Assembly: GCF_024539815.1 (NCBI RefSeq)
Contig: NZ_JAHHIU010000083.1
Location: forward strand, 1-64,000
Direction of reading: 5' to 3'
From: Streptomyces hayashii
Lineage (GTDB): Bacteria > Actinomycetota > Actinomycetes > Streptomycetales > Streptomycetaceae
Length of the DNA: 64,000 nucleotides
Part shown: positions 53,837-62,819 of the stretch, piece after piece
Layout: the number at the start of each line of letters is the position of its first letter
Numbering within the stretch: position 1 is the stretch's first letter
Position numbers and translations under genes: made by a program
The notes under the pieces: model-generated
What the model was told of the DNA's origin: nothing
What the model saw: only the letters and a program-made list of their open reading frames with translations
Databases searched by the model: none

Positions 53837-53858
53837 TCAAGGGGACAGGTCCCCTTGA
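53837..53858. promoter_or_regulatory. 22-bp palindrome upstream of the molybdoenzyme
   Basis: TCAAGGGGAC and GTCCCCTTGA flank a two-base centre, a perfect palindrome 245 bp before the molybdoenzyme start. It shares GGGAC...GTCCC halves with the narG site but with a shorter spacer. The rest of the 435-bp gap holds no gene. Confidence 0.5.
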
Positions 53859-54102
53859 CGTACGGCAGCGAGAAGGTTCGGGCCCTGTCGTTGGTGTCGG
53901 ACGGCGGTCAGGTCGCGGACGACAGAGGCGTGCCGCGCTCCGGTTGAGCGCTGGCGGTGGGAGTCGTGCGCGCAGTCAGGGTTGGGCACCATCCGCCAGG
54001 GGGAGCCTGTGTCCTGCGGACCGCTGACTGTCGCGGAACCCCTGTGGCGTAGCGGCCGTTGTTCGAGGGCCGGAGAAACTTCAGGGATGGAGTTGGTGCA
54101 TC

Positions 54103-56415
54103 GTGGAACGACGCATGCCGGTGGCGACGCACTGGGGCAGTTTCCTGGCCGTGGTCGATGCGGGTCGGCTGGTGCGCATCGAGCCCCGGGGTGATGACCC
54201 CGCGCCCTCCCCGATCGGCCCAGGCATGGTGACGGCCGCTGAGGACAGTGCGCGTGTGTTACGTCCCGCGGTGCGCAAAGGGTGGGTCCGTGGCTTGCCG
54301 CGCGCCGGTGACACGGCCAGAGGTGCCGACGCCTTCGTAGAAGTCAGCTGGGACGAGGCGCTTGCGCTGGTGAGCGAGGAATTGCGCCGAGTGCGCGCAC
54401 AGCACGGGAACAGCGCGGTGTTCGGCGGCTCGTACGGTTGGGCCAGTGCGGGCGGGTTCCACAATGCGCAGGGTCAGCTCCAGCGGTTCCTGGCGTTGGG
54501 CGGGGGCTACACCGACTCGCGCAACACGTACAGCACCGCTGCTCTTGAGGTCATCCTTCCGCATGTGATCGGTGGGGCTCCGTGGAGCTACCAGTCCCGG
54601 ATGCCGATGTGGGACGAGATCGCCGAGAGCTGTGAACTCGTGGTGGCGTTCGGGGGGCTGGCTCTCAAGAACAGCCAGATCAACCCTGGCGGGTTGGCCC
54701 GGCACCAGACGCGGGACCTGCAGCGGAAGTGCCGTGAGGCCGGGGTGCGGTTCGTGAACGTCAGCCCGATCCGCAGCGACACCGCCGACTTCCTGGACGC
54801 CGAGTGGCTGCCGGTCATCCCCAACACCGACACCGCCTTGATGATCGGCATCGCACACACGATGCTGGTCAACGACTGGCACGACGAGGACTTCCTCACT
54901 CGCTGTTGCGAGGGGTTCGAGCGCTTCGCCTCCTACCTGACCGGCGACGTGGACGGCGTGGTCAAGGACGCCGACTGGGCCGCGAGGATCACGGGCATCA
55001 GCCGCGACACGATCATCGATCTCGCCCGCCGCCTGTCCGCACAGCGTTCTCTCATCATGGTCAACTACGCCATACAGCGCGCGGACCACGGTGAGCAGCC
55101 GATCTGGATGTCGGTCGTGCTGGCGGCGATGGCGGGTTCGCTGGGCCGGCCCGGCTGCGGCTGGGGTGCGGGCTACGCGACGATGGACGCGACCGGTGTG
55201 GCCCCGGGCCGTCCGCCCGTGGCGTCGATGCCGCGGGTGGCGAACCCTGTTGCGGACTTCATTCCGGTCGCCCGGATCGCCGACACCCTGCTGGAACCGG
55301 GCGCGACCATCGACTACGACGGTCAGCGACTGACCCTGCCGGACCTGCGCCTGATCTACTGGTGCGGAGGAAACCCCTTCCACCACCACCAGGACCTCCA
55401 CCGCCTCACCCGAGCCTGGCAGCGCCCGGATACGGTGGTGGTCCATGAGGCCTGGTGGAACACCACCGCGAAGTTCGCCGACATCGTGCTTCCCGTCGCG
55501 ACCAGCCTGGAGCGTGACGACCTCGCCGCGGGGTTCTCCGACCCCCACCTCGTCGCGATGCCGAAGGTCCGCGAGCCGGCCGGCGAGGCACGCACCGACC
55601 ACCAGATCTTCGCCGCTCTGGCTGCCCGGCTCGGCTATGAGCGCGAGTTCACCCAAGCGCGTTCCGAGATCGAATGGGTCCGGCACCTCTACGTCAAGAC
55701 ACGGGAGGACCTCGGCGAGGACGCGGCCCTGCCAGACTTCGACGACTTCTGGCAACGCGCCTTGGGTGTCGAACTGCCGGCACTCCGCGGGCCGTTTCCT
55801 GGCAGCTTCGAAGCACTGCGCTCCGATCCGCACCGCTTCCCCCTGACGACGCCTTCGGGTCGGATCGAGATCTTCTCGGAGGAGATCGACTCGTTCGGCT
55901 ACGACGACTGCCTCGGACATCCGACGTGGTTCGAACCCGTGGAATGGCTCCGCGCCGACCTGGCGGAACGCTTCCCGCTGCACCTGATCTCGAATCAGCC
56001 TGCCGCACGCCTGCACAGCCAGTACGACAACGGCGGCCACAGCCTCAAGTCAAAGATCCACGGCCGCGAGCCCGTGACGATCAACCCGCAGGACGCGGCA
56101 TCACGCGATATCGAGGACGGCATGATCGTGCGCGTCTTCAACGACCGAGGCAGCTGCCTGGCGGGCGCGATCCTGTCGGACGCCGTCATGCCCGGCGTCA
56201 TCCAGCTGTCCACCGGAGCGTGGTGGGACCCGGCCCAGCCGGGCCGGAGCGGAACCTTGGACCGCCACGGCAACCCGAACACCCTCACCGGGGACCGCGG
56301 GTGTTCGAGTCTGTCCCAGGGACCCAGCGCGCACAGTGCGCTCGTCGACGTCGAGGCCTACGACGGGCCGGTCGAGGAAGTACTCGCCTTCACACCGCCA
56401 CACCTCGAACACTGA
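54103..56415 (+). CDS. Molybdopterin oxidoreductase, BisC/TorA/DMSO-reductase type
   Basis: This 770-residue enzyme is a type III DMSO-reductase family member. It lacks an N-terminal Fe-S cysteine motif. It has SYGWASAGGFHNAQGQ, where Ser is the expected Mo ligand, WCGGNPFHHHQD, and a C-terminal NQPAARLHSQYDNGGH with RSGTLDRHGNPNTLT. No signal peptide is present, so it is cytoplasmic, like biotin sulfoxide reductase. GTG 54103 is used; ATG 54115 is an alternative. Likely substrates are S- or N-oxides such as methionine or biotin sulfoxide. No redox partner gene adjoins it. Confidence 0.92.
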   Translation: MERRMPVATHWGSFLAVVDAGRLVRIEPRGDDPAPSPIGPGMVTAAEDSARVLRPAVRKGWVRGLPRAGDTARGADAFVEVSWDEALALVSEELRRVRAQHGNSAVFGGSYGWASAGGFHNAQGQLQRFLALGGGYTDSRNTYSTAALEVILPHVIGGAPWSYQSRMPMWDEIAESCELVVAFGGLALKNSQINPGGLARHQTRDLQRKCREAGVRFVNVSPIRSDTADFLDAEWLPVIPNTDTALMIGIAHTMLVNDWHDEDFLTRCCEGFERFASYLTGDVDGVVKDADWAARITGISRDTIIDLARRLSAQRSLIMVNYAIQRADHGEQPIWMSVVLAAMAGSLGRPGCGWGAGYATMDATGVAPGRPPVASMPRVANPVADFIPVARIADTLLEPGATIDYDGQRLTLPDLRLIYWCGGNPFHHHQDLHRLTRAWQRPDTVVVHEAWWNTTAKFADIVLPVATSLERDDLAAGFSDPHLVAMPKVREPAGEARTDHQIFAALAARLGYEREFTQARSEIEWVRHLYVKTREDLGEDAALPDFDDFWQRALGVELPALRGPFPGSFEALRSDPHRFPLTTPSGRIEIFSEEIDSFGYDDCLGHPTWFEPVEWLRADLAERFPLHLISNQPAARLHSQYDNGGHSLKSKIHGREPVTINPQDAASRDIEDGMIVRVFNDRGSCLAGAILSDAVMPGVIQLSTGAWWDPAQPGRSGTLDRHGNPNTLTGDRGCSSLSQGPSAHSALVDVEAYDGPVEEVLAFTPPHLEH

Positions 56416-56463
56416 AACGAAGCCACCTCAACGACGGGCGCGTTCGCCGTGTTCACCCTCGTC

Positions 56464-56496
56464 GGGCCCCCGGTCGGCAGATCCGACCGGGGGCCC
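56464..56496 (+). terminator. Perfect 14-bp terminator
   Basis: GGGCCCCCGGTCGG pairs exactly with CCGACCGGGGGCCC around the loop CAGAT, 48 bp past the molybdoenzyme. Confidence 0.85.
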
Positions 56497-56550
56497 AGTC
56501 TCGACTCGGACGTTTGCGTCGCCGTAACCGCGCGAATACGGTGCGCAGTC

Positions 56551-57102
56551 ATGACTGCACTTCAAGATCTCAAGTATGGGCAGTGGTTCAGGGGCGCCGA
56601 TGTCGACGGCGACGGGTTCATCACCCAACACGACGTCCGCAGGATGAGCGAGCGCTACATCAGCGTCCGTGGGACCGCCCCTGATGCCGAGACCGTCCGC
56701 CGACTCACCGAGGGGATGGACCGGTTCTGGTCGAACGTCATCGCCCCGATGGACCAGGACGGTGACGGGAAGGTCGATGTGCGGGAGATGACCGAAGGCT
56801 TCAAGAGTGTCCTGACCGACCGCGCGCTCTACCCGCAGCAGATCGAGGCGGTCACCGACTGCTTCTTCGACCTCGTCGACCTCAACGGAGACGGCAAGAT
56901 CGACCTGGCCGAGTTCCAGCAGATGTTCGACGCGGTCGCCGCCGTCCCCGACGAGGACTGCGCCGCCGTTTTCGCCGCTCTGGACGTCGATGGTTCCGGC
57001 GGACTGGACCGTGACGAGTTCCACCGGGCACTCGAAGAGTTCTTCTACGGCGACGACCCCGACGCTCCCGCCAACCATATCTTCGGCAAGGTCACCGCCT
57101 GA
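56551..57102 (+). CDS. Four-EF-hand calcium-binding protein
   Basis: This 183-residue protein has four canonical EF-hand loops: DVDGDGFITQHD (17-28), DQDGDGKVDVRE (68-79), DLNGDGKIDLAE (110-121) and DVDGSGGLDRDE (145-156). The layout matches calerythrin/sarcoplasmic-type bacterial calcium-binding proteins. ATG 56551 is chosen because it starts just before the first helix; the frame is open further upstream but crosses the terminator. It is cytoplasmic and probably buffers or senses Ca2+. It is transcribed separately from the molybdoenzyme. Confidence 0.92.
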   Translation: MTALQDLKYGQWFRGADVDGDGFITQHDVRRMSERYISVRGTAPDAETVRRLTEGMDRFWSNVIAPMDQDGDGKVDVREMTEGFKSVLTDRALYPQQIEAVTDCFFDLVDLNGDGKIDLAEFQQMFDAVAAVPDEDCAAVFAALDVDGSGGLDRDEFHRALEEFFYGDDPDAPANHIFGKVTA

Positions 57103-57158
57103 CAGTCCGCTAACACGCCCCCGGTCCCGCGCTGAGAACTCCTGTCGGAACGCCCTGC

Positions 57159-57368
57159 GTGATCTTGAGGCGGTCGACGGACGTGCTCAGCCGGCAGGCC
57201 GGTAAGCCGAAGCCGGACGTGATCGAGGCGCTGATCAGCGCCGTCAGGTCGCCCCATGCCGAGATCGATGCCGGGATTGTCACCACCCAGCACGCCTTCC
57301 CGGTGATCCGAGATCGAGGTTTCAGGGCCGCCCAGGACAACGACGGTCAACCGCTCGCGGCGGGTTGA
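57159..57368 (+). other. Unrecognised coding-like fragment
   Basis: A plus frame with strongly G/C third positions includes RRSTDVLSRQAGKPKPDVIE and ALISAVRSPHAEIDAGIVTT. It lacks a clear start and ribosome binding site and runs into a 10-bp tandem repeat (GCGGGTTGAG units, 57359-57390). It looks like a gene relic; I do not recognise it. Confidence 0.3.
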
Positions 57369-57388
57369 GGCGGGTTGAGGCGGGTTGA

Positions 57389-57422
57389 GGCGGGCTGACC
57401 GGGTGATCCCGGTCAGCCCGCC
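57389..57422 (-). terminator. Perfect 15-bp terminator with 10-bp repeats
   Basis: GGCGGGCTGACCGGG pairs exactly with CCCGGTCAGCCCGCC around TGAT, just past the beta-helix gene. Three to four GCGGGTTGAG units precede it and partly overlap the stem. Confidence 0.85.
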
Positions 57423-57458
57423 GTGGAGAGTGTCTCCCGTCCAAGGGGTCGGGTGTCG

Positions 57459-59936
57459 TCAGGACAGCTTGATCAGGGCGTAGTCGTCGCAGTAACCGGC
57501 CGAGGAACCGGCGTCCTTGTAGCAGTAGACCGCGGCCGAGGTGTTGCTGCTCCCGGTGGTGAAGAAGACGGCCTGCTGGGAGTAGGCGGTGGAAGAGGTG
57601 CGCAGATAGGTCTCGGGGCCGCCGAAGCCCTTCACACCGACGGCGACCTGCTCACCGCCGTTGGCGACCTTGGCCCAGCCGGTCAGCAGGTAGGTGCCCC
57701 CGGAGCCGAGGCCGCCTACGGACTGCTCGACACCGCTCACGGCCGCTCCGGTCTGGAGGGCGTACGTGCCGGTGCGGGCGTTGGACGCCGCCACGTTGGA
57801 CTGGGCGCCGCTGCCGCTGCGCGTCCAGGGGCTCAGGGAGCCGGTCTCGAAGCCGGCGTTGGCCAGGGTGTTGGCCGGTGTGGAGATCTTCTCGACCGCG
57901 AGGTCGTCGCAGGTGCCGGAACCGGTGCCGCCGGTGTTCTTCCAGCAGTAGACCAGGGCCGAGGTGTTGGTGCTTCCGGTGGTGAAGAGCACGGCTGCCT
58001 GGGAGTACGAGGTCGTGGCCACGTTGGTGAACTTCTCGGTCCCACCGTAGTTCTTGACGCCGATGGCGAGGGTCTCCCCGGCGTTCGCCACCTTGGCCCA
58101 ACCCGTCAGCAGGTAGGTGGTGTTCGGGCTCAGGCCGGTGATGTTCTGGTTGGCGCCGCTGCCGCTCGCCTGGGTGGTGAGCGCGGAACCGCCGGTGCGG
58201 GCGCCCGTGGAGGTGACGGACGGGGCGGCGCCGCTGTTGGTCCAGGGGCTCATCGCGCCGGTCTCGAAGCCGGCGTTGGAGACGAGGTTGCCGCCGGTGC
58301 CGTTGTCCGCGCCGATGTTGGGCGCGTTCGTGGCGGAGACGGGGTTGCCGAACGCGTCCTTGCCGCCGTTGTTGCTGATGACCATTCCGGCCCGGACGAC
58401 GGGGGAGGAGGGGTGGACCTGGTAGGCGTCGGTGCCGGTGTACGAGGAAGAGGTGTCCGCGTTGCCGGGGTTGCGGAACTCGGGGTCGGTCACGACCTTC
58501 GTCGCGTCGGCCGGCTCGGACGACGGGTGATTGCCGTAGAAGAGATTGTTGTTGTAGGTGGAGTTGACGCTGGCGAAGTAGCCGCCGGTGCCGTAGTTGA
58601 ACACCACGTTGTTACGGAAGGACAGGTTGCCCGAGATGCTGGTGCCCTTGCGTGAGTACAGGATCGGGGTGTTCAGGCCGCTCTGGTTGACGTAGATGCT
58701 GTTGTTGTAGATCTGCGGGACGGCGACCGGGCTTCCGCTCCTGTTGGGGACGTTGCCCACGAAGTGGAGGACTCCGGAGCCGTGGGACGGGGTGCCGGAG
58801 GCGGGGCATCCGGCATTGGTGCCGTCGTTCTCGCTGATGTTGTAGCGGATGACCGTGCCGTCGCTGGCGACAGTCGACGTCGGCTCGTTGGCGATCGTGA
58901 AGGGCGGCATGACCAGCATGAAGCCGCCCAGGTTCTGGTGGCTGTAGTTGTACTGGAACGTGGTGTTGTGGTTGCCCCAGTCGACGTCGTAGCCGGTGCC
59001 GTCGGCGCCGTTGACGTGGCAGTACACCTCGTTGTTCTGCACGACGGTGTTGTTGCTTCCGGACATCCAGATGCCGGCCGAGGCGCCGTTGCAGTACTGG
59101 CCGGAGGGCGGGCAGTTGGCCTTCGCACCGCCGTAGCCGGCCTTGTTGCCCTCGATGAGAGCGCCGTCGTTCTTGACGACGAGGACGTCGTCGGCGCCGT
59201 CGAAGGTCATGGTGTTGTTCCGGATGACCGTGCCCGTGGTCTGGCCCGTGCCCTGGCCGTCCCCGTCCGGGGTGACGGCGACGGCGATGCGGTCGACGTG
59301 GTCGAAGGTGTTGTTCTCGACCACGACGTCGTCCCAGGTCGAGACGGATGTGGTGTGGTCGGTCTGGACGCCGACGCCGGCGTTCTTGGAGTACCAGCCG
59401 CCCGACCAGCCGCTGATGTGGTGGATGTTCATGTCGTGCACGCGGATGTGGTGCAGGACGCCGCCGGAGCTGTTCTCGGCGAGGATACCGGAGCGGTAGG
59501 CGGGCGTGGGAGCCGCATTGGTGAGTTCCAGTCCGCCTATCTCCCAGTACTGCTGGTTGAGCAGGTGGATCACGGGGCCGGTGGCGCCCTGGGCGTCGAT
59601 CACCGGCTTGGCGCCGGTGCCGTACGCGCCCAGGCTGATGGGGCTGCCGGAGGCGCCCGAGCCGCCGGGGGTGAGCTGGCCGGTGCAGGTGGTGCCGGCG
59701 GAGAAGAGGATGGCGTCGCCGGCGCCGAAGGTCGTGTTGTTGACGCCGGTGACGGAGTTCCAGGGGCTGGACTGAGTGCCGTTGCCGTTGGCCGCGGCCG
59801 AGCAGTCCACGTAGTACGTGGTCCCCGCCGCCATCGCGGAGGGAACCGGGAGAAGGAGGGCGCCCGCCAGCGCGGCGAGCAGGGTGAGGAGGCGGGACGC
59901 CCTGAGGCCCGGGCGGGCCGTTCTGCGACGCTTCAT
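57459..59936 (-). CDS. Secreted right-handed beta-helix protein with two C-terminal binding modules
   Basis: This 825-residue exported protein begins MKRRRTARPGLRASRLLTLL with a signal peptide ending near AMA-AGT (about residue 36). Residues about 40-510 form a parallel beta-helix with many Asn-rich turns (VVVENNTFDHVDRI, VIRNNTMTFDGADDVLV, GYDVDWGNHNTTFQYN), as in polysaccharide lyases. Two tandem modules of about 140 residues follow, each starting NAGFETGxxSPWTxSG and ending CDDxAxxK; they resemble carbohydrate-binding domains. AAGGAG lies seven bases before ATG 59936. It likely cleaves a pectin- or uronate-containing polymer for the adjacent ABC importer. Confidence 0.88.
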   Translation of the reverse strand: MKRRRTARPGLRASRLLTLLAALAGALLLPVPSAMAAGTTYYVDCSAAANGNGTQSSPWNSVTGVNNTTFGAGDAILFSAGTTCTGQLTPGGSGASGSPISLGAYGTGAKPVIDAQGATGPVIHLLNQQYWEIGGLELTNAAPTPAYRSGILAENSSGGVLHHIRVHDMNIHHISGWSGGWYSKNAGVGVQTDHTTSVSTWDDVVVENNTFDHVDRIAVAVTPDGDGQGTGQTTGTVIRNNTMTFDGADDVLVVKNDGALIEGNKAGYGGAKANCPPSGQYCNGASAGIWMSGSNNTVVQNNEVYCHVNGADGTGYDVDWGNHNTTFQYNYSHQNLGGFMLVMPPFTIANEPTSTVASDGTVIRYNISENDGTNAGCPASGTPSHGSGVLHFVGNVPNRSGSPVAVPQIYNNSIYVNQSGLNTPILYSRKGTSISGNLSFRNNVVFNYGTGGYFASVNSTYNNNLFYGNHPSSEPADATKVVTDPEFRNPGNADTSSSYTGTDAYQVHPSSPVVRAGMVISNNGGKDAFGNPVSATNAPNIGADNGTGGNLVSNAGFETGAMSPWTNSGAAPSVTSTGARTGGSALTTQASGSGANQNITGLSPNTTYLLTGWAKVANAGETLAIGVKNYGGTEKFTNVATTSYSQAAVLFTTGSTNTSALVYCWKNTGGTGSGTCDDLAVEKISTPANTLANAGFETGSLSPWTRSGSGAQSNVAASNARTGTYALQTGAAVSGVEQSVGGLGSGGTYLLTGWAKVANGGEQVAVGVKGFGGPETYLRTSSTAYSQQAVFFTTGSSNTSAAVYCYKDAGSSAGYCDDYALIKLS

Positions 59937-60044
59937 CGCGGCGCTCCTTGCTGGGTGGATGTGTCCTCCGCGCCGCGGGCTGCGACGTGAGTCTTCCTGC
60001 ACCGGACGCATCCGCCTGTGCGGATACGCCCGGAGACTGTGGTG

Positions 60045-60062
60045 GGCACGCTTCAACGTGCC
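60045..60062. promoter_or_regulatory. Inverted repeat GGCACG-N6-CGTGCC
   Basis: The repeat lies between the GH43-like gene and the beta-helix gene, overlapping the former's stop, about 110 bp before the beta-helix start. The CTTCAA centre resembles parts of LacI-type operators; a short terminator is also possible. Confidence 0.35.
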
Positions 60063-60910
60063 GGGTGTGATGCCAGGAGGGGCGTTTCGAGGACGGAGGC
60101 GTGGCGCATGCCCGGCGGCAGGACCAGGGAGGCGGGCTTCCAGCCCGTCCCGTCCTTGCTGCGGGCCGCTCCGTACTTCCCTTCGAGGAAGTGGTCGAAG
60201 ATCATGATCCACTCGTCGCCGCGGCGGAAGAGCGACGGCCCTTCCACCACGGGGGGAGTGACCGGTCCGTGGGGGGAGGTGTAGGGACCGCCGGGGGTCT
60301 CGAAGGTCGTCAGATGGATGTTCTTGTGCGCGGTGCCCAGGTCGTTGGTGCCGCGCTCGTCCTTGAACGCCATGAGGAATCCGCCGCCGTCCAGATGCCG
60401 CACGGTGGCGTCGATGACCGAGTGACCGGGGTCGAAGAAGACCTGGGGGGCCGAGAACGTGTGGAAGTCCTCGGTGGTGCAGTGCCAGATGCGGTGGTCC
60501 TGGCCGACGTGTTCGAAGTCGCGGCCCTCGGCTGTGCTGCCGGACTCCACGACCGAGGACCAGATGAGGTGGTACAGCCCCGTGCCGCGGTCCAGGAAGA
60601 ACTCCGGCGCCCAGGCGTTGTGCGCTCCGTCCACGCCGGCCATGACCGGGACGAGCTTCTGGTCCGACCAGGTGACCAGGTCCGCCGAGGTGGCGTGGAC
60701 GACGCAGGGGCTCGTCCAGCCGTCGGTCGCCAGCAGATGGAACAAGCCGTCGGGGCCCGCCCCGATGAACGGATCCCGCAGTCTGCCGGTGCCGACCGTG
60801 CCCCGCAGGACGGGCCGCCCGCCGTTCACGGCCCGGAACTCCTCGCCGTCGTGGCTGTAGGCGAGATGGAGCGCCTCGTCGGTGTCGGTGAAATATGAGA
60901 CCACGTACAT
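60053..60910 (-). CDS. GH43-like glycosidase
   Basis: This 285-residue protein has the five-bladed propeller pattern of family 43/62/117-type enzymes: LHLAYSHDGEEF, GRLRDPFIGAGPDG, TWSDQKLVPV, NAWAPEFFLD and VVEGPSLFRRGDEW with acidic residues at blade ends (Asp in RDPF, Glu in APEF, Glu in EGPS). No signal peptide is seen, so it acts inside the cell on imported oligosaccharides. ATG 60910 is preferred over an upstream in-frame ATG. It sits downstream of the two permeases, in the same direction. Confidence 0.85.
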   Translation of the reverse strand: MYVVSYFTDTDEALHLAYSHDGEEFRAVNGGRPVLRGTVGTGRLRDPFIGAGPDGLFHLLATDGWTSPCVVHATSADLVTWSDQKLVPVMAGVDGAHNAWAPEFFLDRGTGLYHLIWSSVVESGSTAEGRDFEHVGQDHRIWHCTTEDFHTFSAPQVFFDPGHSVIDATVRHLDGGGFLMAFKDERGTNDLGTAHKNIHLTTFETPGGPYTSPHGPVTPPVVEGPSLFRRGDEWIMIFDHFLEGKYGAARSKDGTGWKPASLVLPPGMRHASVLETPLLASHPAR

Positions 60911-61004
60911 CGTGGGAGGTCCTTCCGGACGTCGGGGCATGGAGACATGGGGGTGCCCTGGACGGTGGGGTGACGGTGTTCAGGCCGTGGTGGACGGCCC
61001 GGAG

Positions 61005-61841
61005 TTATGACTTGACCGCGCCGGCCGACATCCCGGCGACCACATGGCGCTGCAGGAAGACGAAGATCAGCAGCAGCGGGAGCACGCCGAGCAGGGCGGC
61101 AGGGAACAGGACGGTCGGCTGCACGCTGTGCGGGTCGATGAAGGAGTAGGCGTTCACCATGACGGTGCGCTTGTCCGGGTCCTGGAGGAACACCAGCGGT
61201 ACCAGGAGGTCGTTCCAAACCTGGAGGGCGACGAATGTCAGGAGCGTGCTGGTGATCGGGCGCAGCAGCGGCAGGATGATGGTGAAGAAGGTGCGGAAGG
61301 CTCCGCAGCCGTCGAGGGCGGCGGCTTCCTCCAGGTCCACGGGTATCGAGCGGACGAAGCTGGTGTAGAAGAATACGGCGACCGGGAGGTTGACGGCCGT
61401 GTAGATGAGGACCACGCCCGCGTAGCTGTCGAGCAGGTTCAGGTCCCGCATGAGCAGGTACAGGGGCGCTACCACCACGAAGATCGGTACCGAGGTGCCC
61501 AGGATGAACAGCCGGTACACCCACGTCGACCAGTTCTGGGTGATGCGGGCCAGCGGGTAGCTGGCCAGGGAGCCGATGACGGTGATGCTGAGACAGGACA
61601 ACCCCGTGATGAGCAGCGTGTTCAGCGCGCTGCGCCCGTAGTGGATCTGTCCGAATGCTTCGGTGAAGTTGTGCAGGGTCAGCGATTGCGGCATGCCCAG
61701 CGGGGCCCTGGCCACGTCCGCCGCGGTGCGCAGCGAGGTGACGATGGTGAAGAGGAACGGCAGGACGAATGTCAGCGTGCCGAGGCACAGGAGACCGGTG
61801 CCGAGGGTGCCGGTGGTCCGGCGCCAGAGGGTGGTGATCAT
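61005..61841 (-). CDS. Carbohydrate ABC transporter permease (MalG-like)
   Basis: This 278-residue inner-membrane permease has about six helices and the ATPase-docking EAA motif EEAAALDGCGAFRTFFTIIL. The C-terminus ends FVFLQRHVVAGMSAGAVKS, which is the usual end of MalG-type subunits. It follows the MalF-like gene after 13 bases, so they are co-transcribed. The ATPase is not in the cluster; such importers in Streptomyces share a common MsiK-type ATPase. Confidence 0.94.
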   Translation of the reverse strand: MITTLWRRTTGTLGTGLLCLGTLTFVLPFLFTIVTSLRTAADVARAPLGMPQSLTLHNFTEAFGQIHYGRSALNTLLITGLSCLSITVIGSLASYPLARITQNWSTWVYRLFILGTSVPIFVVVAPLYLLMRDLNLLDSYAGVVLIYTAVNLPVAVFFYTSFVRSIPVDLEEAAALDGCGAFRTFFTIILPLLRPITSTLLTFVALQVWNDLLVPLVFLQDPDKRTVMVNAYSFIDPHSVQPTVLFPAALLGVLPLLLIFVFLQRHVVAGMSAGAVKS

Positions 61842-61854
61842 GGTTGCCGCCCGT

Positions 61855-62727
61855 TCAGATGCGTCGCTCGCGAAGCCGGAGCAGGGAGGAGGTGGCGCTC
61901 GACAGGACGACCACGGTCACCAGGAGCAGTACGGAGACGGCGATGCCGAAGGCGAACTTCCCGCCGCCGAAGACGTTCCGGAAGACGAGCGTGGTCAGGG
62001 TCTCGGTGGCGCCGGCCGGACCGCCGTTGGTGAGCACCAGGGGGAACTCGAAGACCTTGAGCGAGCCGATGAGGCTGAGCGTCACGTTCACGGTCAGCGC
62101 GGGAGCGAGCATCGGCCACTCCACGCTGCGGAACCGCTGCCAGCCGCCCGCGCCGTCCACCGCGGCGGCGTCGAGGAGTTCGGTGGGCACACTCATGTAG
62201 CCGGCGAGGAAGATGGCGCAGGAGTATCCCGCGAACATCCAGATGTTGACGGCGGCGACCGCGTACAGGGCGGTGGAGGTGTCCCCGAGCCAGACGTGCC
62301 GCAGTGAGTCTAGGCCGAGCAGGCCCAGCAGCGCGTTGATGCCGCCTTCCGGGGCGAAGAGGTACGACCAGATGAAGGCCGCCATCACCGGGGAGACGAG
62401 CGTGGGGGTCAGCAGCACCACGCTGAGCCCCTTGCGTACCCTGGGCCGGCGGAAGAGCATGCTCGCGAAGAGCAGTCCGAGGGCGTTCTGCGCGACTACC
62501 ACGACCGCCGCATACAGCACGGTGTGCCACAGAGCCGCGGCGACCTTCGGGTCGTCGGCCATGGCTCGGTACTGGTCCGTGCCGACGAAGTGGGCGATGG
62601 GGCCGCCGAGGCTGTCGGTCATGCTCAGGTAGACGCCTCGGGCCAGCGGATACAGCATGAACAGGCCGTACACCACGATCGCCGGAAGCAGGAAGGCGGC
62701 CATGGTGGCACGCCGTCGGTGGAACAC
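61855..62727 (-). CDS. Carbohydrate ABC transporter permease (MalF-like)
   Basis: This 290-residue permease has six hydrophobic segments, beginning MAAFLLPAIVVYGLFMLYPL. Its EAA-type loop is ELLDAAAVDGAGGWQRFRSVEWPML. It pairs with the MalG-like subunit to form the membrane channel. It lies between the binding-protein gene (92-bp gap) and the MalG-like gene on the same strand. Confidence 0.94.
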   Translation of the reverse strand: MFHRRRATMAAFLLPAIVVYGLFMLYPLARGVYLSMTDSLGGPIAHFVGTDQYRAMADDPKVAAALWHTVLYAAVVVVAQNALGLLFASMLFRRPRVRKGLSVVLLTPTLVSPVMAAFIWSYLFAPEGGINALLGLLGLDSLRHVWLGDTSTALYAVAAVNIWMFAGYSCAIFLAGYMSVPTELLDAAAVDGAGGWQRFRSVEWPMLAPALTVNVTLSLIGSLKVFEFPLVLTNGGPAGATETLTTLVFRNVFGGGKFAFGIAVSVLLLVTVVVLSSATSSLLRLRERRI

Positions 62728-62819
62728 AGGAATCCTCCTCTTGCCCGAGTGAGCCGCGGCGGGGGGCGGTCAGGAGCCGCCGACTGCGCCCCTCACCACG
62801 ACTGACCGGGGTGGCCGGG

